From NCBI GenBank assembly GCA_024275775.1, contig JAJRYM010000093.1, positions 1-10,445 on the forward strand: DNA of 10,445 nucleotides, in the 5' to 3' direction. The notes under the pieces were generated by a model. The model saw nothing but the letters and a program-made list of their open reading frames with translations, did not search any database and had not been told where the DNA came from. Shown in pieces: positions 5,519 to 10,445 of the stretch. Every line of letters begins with the position of its first letter. The first letter of the stretch is position 1. A program made the translations under genes and the position numbers. Source of the DNA: Nitrospirota bacterium (GTDB lineage: Bacteria; Nitrospinota_A; UBA7883; JACRGQ01).

Positions 5519-5979
5519 TGAAAAAAGAAGTCGAAATAAAACATCTTCCGATGGAGGAGAAAAAACGGCTCACCCGCGAGGGGAAGATGAAATGGTTTTT
5601 CCCGGAGCATGTAGCGGAGCAGATTATCATCTGCCTGTTTCTGCTGGTTCTGCTTATAACACTCGCCACCATCTTCCCGCCGCATCTGGACGCGAAGGCG
5701 GACCCTTTCAACACCCCCGAACACATCAAGCCGGAATGGTATTTTCTCGCGGCCTACCAGATGCTGAAAATAGCGGAAAAACTCGAATTCCTCGGCGCGT
5801 GGGCTCCGAAAATCCTCGGCGTAGCATCCCAGGGGGTTATTGTCCTGTTTCTAATGCTCATTCCATTCATGGATAACAAAAAAGAAAGACGCTACAGAAG
5901 CAGGCCGGTTGCGATGGCTCTCGGCGTACTGGCCATCATCGGCTTCGTCGCCCTTACGGTATGGGGGCATTATTCCTGA
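5518..5979 (+). CDS. Subunit IV-like C-terminal half of cytochrome b
   Basis: This 153-residue membrane protein is equivalent to subunit IV (PetD) of the b6f complex or the C-terminal half of cytochrome b. It contains the quinol-oxidation-site motif P72-E-W-Y75 in HIKPEWYFLAAYQMLK, which is diagnostic. It has three predicted transmembrane helices (about 33-54, 99-118 and 131-150) and a charged N-terminal cytosolic segment (1-27). The ATG shares a base with the preceding stop (TAATG), indicating coupled translation and stoichiometric production with the b6-like subunit. No heme-binding extension is fused to its C-terminus, unlike some Gram-positive or actinobacterial complexes, so the separate pentaheme cytochrome must be the c-type partner within this operon. 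It is the last gene of the operon, and its stop is 12 bp from the convergent xseA stop. I see no strong intrinsic terminator there. Confidence 0.95.
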   Translation: MKKEVEIKHLPMEEKKRLTREGKMKWFFPEHVAEQIIICLFLLVLLITLATIFPPHLDAKADPFNTPEHIKPEWYFLAAYQMLKIAEKLEFLGAWAPKILGVASQGVIVLFLMLIPFMDNKKERRYRSRPVAMALGVLAIIGFVALTVWGHYS

Positions 5980-5991
5980 CCGTTTTCGGCG

Positions 5992-7434
5992 TCAGTCGCC
6001 CTCTATCCGTTCTTTGGAAACAACGCGGCAGTCCATAGCTGATTTTTTAAGGCGCACTTTTATATCCTCTCCCTCGGCTACCTGAGATTCGTCCAGAATA
6101 ATCGTTCCATCCTGCTTTCGCGCGATGGCGTATCCTCTTTCCAGTACCTTCAACGGAGAAAGCATATCCAGCTTGCCCGCCGCAACGGCTATTAACTGCC
6201 GTTTGCCCGCCAGCGCCCCCAGCATTTCCCGGCGGAGAAGAGAGGCCGGAAATTCCGAGTATCGCTTCTGTTTGCCGCCTACGGCCTCCCGAATATTCAG
6301 CCACAGCCTGCTTTGCAGAATTGCGATTTTCTCCATGCGCCGTTTTATCAGGTCTTCGGGTTTAAGCAGTTTCAGATGCCGGTAAAGCACGTCAAACCTG
6401 TTTTGCAAATCCAGCCGGTTCCGTTTAACCCCCTTTGTTATCCGCGTAAGACATTCGTCCGCCCGTTTTACGTAATCTTCCAGAAACCTTGTCGGGTCGG
6501 CAAAAACCGTTCTTCCCAGCAGGTCGGCAATCCTGTTGCTTCGCTCGCTCACATCGGACTGGGCCATGGAAACAAGCCTGCCGACCAGGCTCTTAACGGT
6601 ATGGGCTACGTCGGCCCGCACCTTCACGGCAATCTCGGCCGCGTTGCTTGGGGTGGAGGCGCGCCTGTCGGCTACGAAATCGCTGATGGTGAAATCTATC
6701 TCGTGCCCAACCGCGCTTATCACCGGAATTTTCGACCGGAAGAGCGCATCGGCCACAACCTCCTCGTTGAACGCCCAGAGCGATTCCGGCGATCCTCCGC
6801 CGCGCCCCGCGATGATAATATCCACGCCGGACAGCCGATTAAAATCGTCTATCGCTTCGGCAATCTGGTCTTTGGCCTTCTCCCCTTCCACCAGCACCGG
6901 CGCCAATATTATCCTTATCCCCGGGTCGCGTGTTTTGAGTATCCCGGCAATATCCCTGAACGCCGCGCCGGAGCCGGAAGTAATCACGCCGATTGTTTTC
7001 GGAAATGGAGGAAGCGGTCTCTTGCGCTCTTCATCAAAATAGCCTTTCGCCTCCAGCTTCTTCTTTAACTGCTCGAACTTTATCTGAAGCGCGCCTATGC
7101 CGGCCGGTTCGATCCGCTCGACAATCAGGTTGTACTTGCTGTAAGGGGGGTAGCTGGAAATTCTTCCCTTCACCAGCACCTGCATCCCCTGCTCCGGCTC
7201 GAATTTCAGGATGCCTCTTTTCTGTTTCCATAGGTTCGCGTCCAGCGTATCCCGCCCTTCCTTAAGCGTCATGTAGATATGCCCCGAAGGATGGTCGGTA
7301 ATTCTGCTTATCTCCCCTTCCACCCATATCGAAGGAAACTCCGCCTCAAGCGTATTTTTTACAAGCCTTGAAATCTCGGAAACGGTGTACGGTTTTTCCC
7401 GAAGTTCTTCAGGCGAATCGAAAAGCGTCTCCAT
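5992..7434 (-). CDS. xseA: Exodeoxyribonuclease VII large subunit
   Basis: XseA is the catalytic large subunit of exonuclease VII, which degrades single-stranded DNA from both ends; several copies of the small subunit XseB join it in the cytosol. The 480-residue sequence has the N-terminal OB-fold (about 15-112, YTVSEISRLVKNTLE then WVEGEISRI). The catalytic core has TSGSGAAFRDI (152-162), GRGGGSPESLWAFNEE (210-225), and the VGHEIDFTISDFVADRRAS region (242-260). A long coiled-coil segment spans about 268-430, and the C-terminal motif LSPLKVLERGYAI is present. Length is normal for the family. The ATG lies 3 nt after the argJ stop, with GAGG overlapping the argJ end, so it is probably cotranscribed and coupled with argC-argJ. 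The usual partner gene xseB does not follow; the next gene is convergent. Confidence 0.97.
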   Translation of the reverse strand: METLFDSPEELREKPYTVSEISRLVKNTLEAEFPSIWVEGEISRITDHPSGHIYMTLKEGRDTLDANLWKQKRGILKFEPEQGMQVLVKGRISSYPPYSKYNLIVERIEPAGIGALQIKFEQLKKKLEAKGYFDEERKRPLPPFPKTIGVITSGSGAAFRDIAGILKTRDPGIRIILAPVLVEGEKAKDQIAEAIDDFNRLSGVDIIIAGRGGGSPESLWAFNEEVVADALFRSKIPVISAVGHEIDFTISDFVADRRASTPSNAAEIAVKVRADVAHTVKSLVGRLVSMAQSDVSERSNRIADLLGRTVFADPTRFLEDYVKRADECLTRITKGVKRNRLDLQNRFDVLYRHLKLLKPEDLIKRRMEKIAILQSRLWLNIREAVGGKQKRYSEFPASLLRREMLGALAGKRQLIAVAAGKLDMLSPLKVLERGYAIARKQDGTIILDESQVAEGEDIKVRLKKSAMDCRVVSKERIEGD

Positions 7435-7437
7435 GCC

Positions 7438-8670
7438 TCAACTTCGGTAATCGGCGTTTATGGCAATATACTTCCGGCCGATATCGCAGAACAGGTAAGA
7501 CGCTTCGGCCTTTCCTCGGTGCAGAATAAGCCGCATCAGCACCTTTTTTTTGCGCATCTCGCGGGCGAGAACGGATTCCTTTCCAACCGGCGCTCCGTTG
7601 CGGAAGGCGCAATATTTTCCAAAGTAAAGTTCAACTTTGTCGATATCCAGCTTTACGCCGGAACGGCCCGCCGAGGCTATTATTCGCCCCCAGTTCGGGT
7701 CGCCGCCGTGAAGCGCGGTTTTCACAAGAAGCGAACCGGCTACGGTTTTAGCGACAGCCAGCGCCTCGGCTGGGTTTTTGGCTTTTTCCACGCGGATTTC
7801 CGCAACGCGCGCGGCGCCTTCGCCGTCCGCCACTATCTGTTCCGCCAGCGAAGCGCATATTTCGCTAACGGCTCCGCTTAATTTTTTGTAATCGGCGGTT
7901 CCGCTCCTCACGGGCGAGTTGCCCGCCGAGCCGTTTGCCATAAGAAATACAGAGTCGTTGGTGCTGGTATCGCCGTCCACCGTTATCCGGTTAAACGACA
8001 TCTCCACAGCCTCACTGAGGATTTTTTTTAGGAGCGGTTTACCCACAGCCGCATCGGTTACGATAAACGCCAGCATAGTGGCCATATTCGGATGAATCAT
8101 CCCGGCACCTTTCGCTACGCCGAGCAGTTTCACTTTTTTGCCGCCTATATTTACGCATGCCCGCGCGGTTTTCGGCCCGGCGTCGGTGGTCATAATAGCC
8201 CGCGCGAAACCTGCGTGGGAGCTATCCGGTTTTTTAAAAATAGAGGCCACTGCGTTTGTGATTTTATCCACCAGCAGTTTTTCGCCTATTACTCCCGTGG
8301 ACGCCACAAGCACCTCCTCCGGTTTGCAGAAGAGCGCATGCGCCACGCACTCGGCCATCAGCTCGGCATCCTTCATGCCGGCTTTCCCCATGGCGGCGTT
8401 CGCGCAACCGCTGTTGCATATAATCGCGCGGTGCCGTTTGGCCAGCCGGAGGTTTTCCCTGCTTAAAAGAACCGGAGCGGCCGTGGCCAGATTGCGGGTA
8501 AAAACACCCGCCGTAACGCACGGAACCTCGCTTACGATTATCCCGATATCGTTTTCGCCGTTCTTCTTGATTCCGGCTCGGCCGGAGAAAAAAAGAAAGC
8601 CTGCGGGTATCACGGCGGGCTCCGTTACAGCCCGGACTTTTCCGGGAAGCCGAACCGGATGTTGAGACAT
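7438..8670 (-). CDS. argJ: Glutamate N-acetyltransferase / ornithine acetyltransferase
   Basis: ArgJ transfers the acetyl group from N-acetylornithine to glutamate, recycling acetyl in arginine biosynthesis; some members also make acetylglutamate from acetyl-CoA. The precursor self-cleaves at A197/T198 in KGAGMIHPNMATML, leaving T198 as the N-terminal nucleophile of the beta chain. The oxyanion motif STGVIG (124-129, T125-G126), TTDAGPK (161-167), the DGEGA motif with E284, HGGDPNWGR (321-329) and the family-typical C-terminal end INADYR are all visible. The 410-residue ATG reading at 8668-8670 overlaps argC by 46 bp. A GTG at 8611-8613 has GGAG six nt upstream, starts just after the argC stop, and would give an N-terminus (IPAGF...) like compact homologs. 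That start is quite possible. Whether the enzyme is mono- or bifunctional cannot be read from the sequence. Confidence 0.97.
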   Translation of the reverse strand: MSQHPVRLPGKVRAVTEPAVIPAGFLFFSGRAGIKKNGENDIGIIVSEVPCVTAGVFTRNLATAAPVLLSRENLRLAKRHRAIICNSGCANAAMGKAGMKDAELMAECVAHALFCKPEEVLVASTGVIGEKLLVDKITNAVASIFKKPDSSHAGFARAIMTTDAGPKTARACVNIGGKKVKLLGVAKGAGMIHPNMATMLAFIVTDAAVGKPLLKKILSEAVEMSFNRITVDGDTSTNDSVFLMANGSAGNSPVRSGTADYKKLSGAVSEICASLAEQIVADGEGAARVAEIRVEKAKNPAEALAVAKTVAGSLLVKTALHGGDPNWGRIIASAGRSGVKLDIDKVELYFGKYCAFRNGAPVGKESVLAREMRKKKVLMRLILHRGKAEASYLFCDIGRKYIAINADYRS

Positions 8671-9629
8671 TGCACAGCCTGCCCCGCCGCGCCCTTAATA
8701 AGATTATCAATAGCGCTGAACACGATAAGCCGTCCGGCTCGTTCATCCACCACCGGGCGCAGATGACAGTAGTTTGTGTTCACCACGTCTTTGAGCCGGG
8801 GGTTTTCCGCGCAGACGGCCACGAACGGTTCCGACGCGTAGAAATCCCGGTAAATTTTCTCAACCGTTTCCTGATCGGTTTCGCTTGTGAGAGTGGCGTA
8901 AACCGTGGCGTAAAGCCCTCGGCTAAAAGGGCCTAAATGCGGCACGAAACTTACCCGCACCCCGCCTTCGATGGCCTTTGAAAGCGTCTGCTCGATTTCC
9001 GGCGTATGGCGATGGGTCGGCGCGCCGTACCCTTGCATATTTTCATTGAGTTCGCAGAAAGCGTACTCCGCATTCGCCTGCCGTCCCGCTCCGCTCACGC
9101 CGGAAACCGCGTTTACTATTATGTTCGGCTCCACTATGCCCGCCTTCAGCGCAGGCAGTGCGGCCAGAGAGCCGGCCGTTGGATAACAGCCGGGGCAGGC
9201 TATAAGGTCGGCCGTTTTCAGATGTTCACGGTTAACCTCCGGCAGGCCGAAAACCGCCTCCTTGAGAAGCTCAACGGCGGTATGCGGACGTCCGTACCAC
9301 TCCTCGAAATTTTCATGGCTTTCAAGCCGGAAATCGGCCGAAAGGTCCAGCACCGTTTTGCCCGAACCGCGCCACTCCTTCACCCGATCCATGGCGTGGC
9401 AGTGCGGCAGGCAGGCCACGATTACATCGGCCATGAAAACCTCCTCCGCTTCCAGGTCGCAGTAAACCATGTCCGGCGCGGACGCTCCCATAACGGAAGA
9501 AAGATGCCGGCCAGTGTGGCTTTTGGAAGAAGCCGCCACAAGCTCTACAAAAGGATGCCCGGAAAGCAGTTTTACCGCTTCCATACCGGCGTAACCGGAC
9601 GCTCCAATTACCGCTACCTTCTGTTTCAT
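8625..9629 (-). CDS. argC: N-acetyl-gamma-glutamyl-phosphate reductase
   Basis: ArgC carries out the NADPH-dependent reduction of N-acetylglutamyl phosphate to the semialdehyde, the third step of arginine synthesis. The N-terminal Rossmann motif is GASGYAG (9-15). The catalytic cysteine is C148 in ACPGCYPTAG (144-153), and the active-site histidine is H208 in THRHTPEIEQ. The substrate region VSGVSGAGR (175-183) is present. The 334-residue length fits the long-chain (Type 1) ArgC. The ATG at 9627-9629 has AGAGG five nt upstream. It is the first gene of a likely argC-argJ-xseA unit. argB and argD are not in the window, so the remaining pathway genes must lie elsewhere. Upstream lies a 288-bp intergenic region with an inverted-repeat element, and no ARG box could be recognised with confidence. 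Confidence 0.97.
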   Translation of the reverse strand: MKQKVAVIGASGYAGMEAVKLLSGHPFVELVAASSKSHTGRHLSSVMGASAPDMVYCDLEAEEVFMADVIVACLPHCHAMDRVKEWRGSGKTVLDLSADFRLESHENFEEWYGRPHTAVELLKEAVFGLPEVNREHLKTADLIACPGCYPTAGSLAALPALKAGIVEPNIIVNAVSGVSGAGRQANAEYAFCELNENMQGYGAPTHRHTPEIEQTLSKAIEGGVRVSFVPHLGPFSRGLYATVYATLTSETDQETVEKIYRDFYASEPFVAVCAENPRLKDVVNTNYCHLRPVVDERAGRLIVFSAIDNLIKGAAGQAVQCLNIRFGFPEKSGL

Positions 9630-9917
9630 AGTTTCCTCTCTTTATTACTTTGATTCCCGGATAAGCGAGATTACAACATCCTGTCATTGCGAGGCGCGCG
9701 CAGGCGCGACGCGGCAATCCGGCAAGTAATTAGTTGAGATTGCCACGCTTCCTTCGGTCGCTCGCAATGACAATTACTGAGTCTGTTCTCAACCGTATAT
9801 GCCTGTTTCACTTTCTCAACCGGAAACCAAGGTTTATTACCCGCCGCCTGCCCGTCCGCCGGACGCACGTTTCATGGCTATATACTTTATTGGCCGTCAA
9901 CGCCGCAGGCAAGCCAA
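9630..9917. other. Intergenic region upstream of argC
   Basis: These 288 bp separate argC from the upstream lipoate/octanoyl transferase gene. They contain the 91-bp inverted-repeat element at 9682-9772. The remainder (9773-9917) holds no supported gene. A short GC-rich hairpin, CGTCC-GCC-GGACG, near 9853-9865 lacks a T-run and is not called a terminator. Promoter-like fragments (TTGAGA and TATATA or TATACG) occur on the minus strand but not at usable spacing. Confidence 0.6.
9682..9772. repeat. 91-bp imperfect inverted repeat (TCATTGCGAG-type palindromic element)
   Basis: Perfect 12-bp terminal arms TGTCATTGCGAG (9682-9693) and CTCGCAATGACA (9761-9772) bound a pair of internal arms, GGCAATC (9713-9719) and GATTGCC (9738-9744). 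Between them are GC-rich, poorly paired segments and an AT-rich centre (AAGTAATTAGTTGA). This layout, with TCATTGCGAG outside and GGCAATC inside, is a known dispersed non-coding palindromic element in many bacterial genomes, probably of miniature-element origin. Only one copy is in the window, so dispersal within this genome cannot be shown. It lies 53 bp upstream of argC and could fold in the leader RNA if transcription starts further upstream. Confidence 0.85.
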
Positions 9918-10445
9918 TTATTTTTCGTGCCGGTTCTCGGAGGTTTCCAAGCAGGCAGTGCCATGTACGGCGCGGGAATCGTTTTCAAGAATAATATCGA
10001 ACACCAATTCCACAGCCTCGATGAAAAGCTGTATCACGTCGTCCTTCTTCAAACCGGGAATCAGGTCGGCAAGGCCGATGGAGCTGTCCGAAGCCGGCTC
10101 TTTTATTATGCGGCTCATCAGTTCCGGCTGGCGTTTCAAAAGAATGGAACCGTGCTGAAGATAAGCGGTTCGGGATTTGCGCCTCGCGGAGCCTACCCAT
10201 TTCCTGCCTCCGATTGTAGGCTCGTCGGCTGAGGCCGAGGAAAAGCAGGTTGTCTGCGACGCCTGCTGGTTTAATCGACACGGCTCGACCTCCAGCCCGA
10301 GTTTTTTCAGAAGAGTGCAGAATATTTTCCGCCACCGACCTTCTGAAGGAATCGGAAAGACCTCCGGGCGGGTAACGAAGCAGTAGGTTATCTCCTCAAG
10401 ATGATGATAGACGGCTGATCCCCCGCCGAACCGTTTAACCACGTC
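9918..10445 (-). CDS. Lipoate/octanoyl protein transferase family (LipM/LplA-like), 5' part outside window
   Basis: This is the C-terminal part (about 175 residues) of a biotin/lipoate A/B protein ligase-family enzyme, which attaches octanoyl or lipoyl groups to carrier domains of 2-oxoacid dehydrogenases or GcvH. Seen: the VVKRFGGGSAVYHH strand, corresponding to the family RRxTGGGAVxH motif; CFSSASADEPTIGGRKWVGSA with the conserved lysine K81; and LQHGSILL (counting from the valine codon at 10440-10442, which is internal). The cysteine before the lysine strand (C66) and the QHGSI motif favour octanoyltransferase (LipM) over ATP-dependent lipoate ligase (LplA). The frame stays open through 10445, so the true start lies to the right. 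The first arginine of the RR motif is K here and the Thr is F, a modest departure. Its stop is 288 bp from argC. Confidence 0.88.
   Translation of the reverse strand, partial: DVVKRFGGGSAVYHHLEEITYCFVTRPEVFPIPSEGRWRKIFCTLLKKLGLEVEPCRLNQQASQTTCFSSASADEPTIGGRKWVGSARRKSRTAYLQHGSILLKRQPELMSRIIKEPASDSSIGLADLIPGLKKDDVIQLFIEAVELVFDIILENDSRAVHGTACLETSENRHEK

Noticed and set aside
5976..5995. Bidirectional terminator between subunit IV and xseA
   Set aside because: CTGAC and GTCAG form only a 5-bp stem with a 10-nt loop and no T-run on either strand.
6313..7068. 251-codon open frame on the plus strand
   Set aside because: It is antisense to xseA, whose protein is clearly conserved across its whole length. 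The antisense product shows no domain and is rich in odd composition, so it is a shadow frame.
8138..8665. 175-codon open frame on the plus strand
   Set aside because: It is antisense to argJ, which has all expected motifs; there is no ribosome site or recognisable product.
9671..9868. 65-codon minus-strand frame through the inverted repeat
   Set aside because: Its peptide (CHCERPKEAWQS... and ...APRNDR) is the typical spurious translation of TCATTGCGAG-type repeats.
1..10445. CRISPR array, tRNA, rRNA, prophage or toxin-antitoxin system
   Set aside because: I saw no regularly spaced direct repeats, no tRNA cloverleaf ends, no rRNA-like sequence and no phage or toxin-antitoxin proteins; nearly all of the window is covered by conserved housekeeping or respiratory genes.

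Overview
The window reads as an ordinary chromosomal stretch from an anaerobic or microaerophilic Gram-negative-type bacterium. Evidence for this is a respiratory operon that starts with a multiheme c-type cytochrome and continues with a Rieske protein and a split cytochrome b, beside a CarD-family regulator and an ArgC/ArgJ arginine pathway. The gene set recalls Desulfobacterota or Nitrospirota-like lineages, but no rRNA or other decisive marker is present, so the taxon is an inference. Base composition looks moderate and even, and I saw no clear foreign island.

Left part (1-3087), all on the minus strand: the N-terminal receiver domain of an OmpR/PhoB-type response regulator (cut by the window edge), an FmdB-type small zinc-ribbon protein with a degenerate first metal knuckle, an Hsp20 small heat-shock protein, a CarD/CdnL-type RNA-polymerase-binding regulator, and a class B (CbpA-like) DnaJ co-chaperone. 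Gaps of about 110-145 bp separate them. These gaps hold candidate promoters, weak terminator-like hairpins and several short perfect palindromes, so they look like separately controlled genes in a stress and protein-quality neighbourhood rather than one tight operon.

Middle part (3181-5979), plus strand: a tightly packed four-gene operon encoding a quinol-oxidising complex. The order is pentaheme cytochrome c, Rieske iron-sulfur protein, cytochrome b6-like subunit, then subunit IV-like subunit. The genes abut or overlap (TAA-ATG, an 8-bp overlap or 1-bp gap, and TAATG), so translation is probably coupled. The cytochrome b is of b6f type: it is split, its second histidine pair is 15 residues apart, and it carries the cysteine that binds the extra heme ci in b6f complexes. 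No cytochrome f or c1 gene is present, and the pentaheme cytochrome sits in the place such a subunit would occupy. This is the most interesting part of the window.

Right part (5992-10445), minus strand: a likely argC-argJ-xseA unit with overlapping or nearly touching genes (two steps of the acetylated arginine pathway, then exonuclease VII large subunit). It is preceded by a 288-bp gap holding a 91-bp imperfect inverted-repeat element of the TCATTGCGAG type. Upstream of that is the C-terminal part of a lipoate/octanoyl transferase (LipM/LplA family) that runs off the right edge. The xseA and cytochrome genes converge with only 12 bp between their stops.

I found no CRISPR array, tRNA, rRNA, insertion sequence or phage gene.
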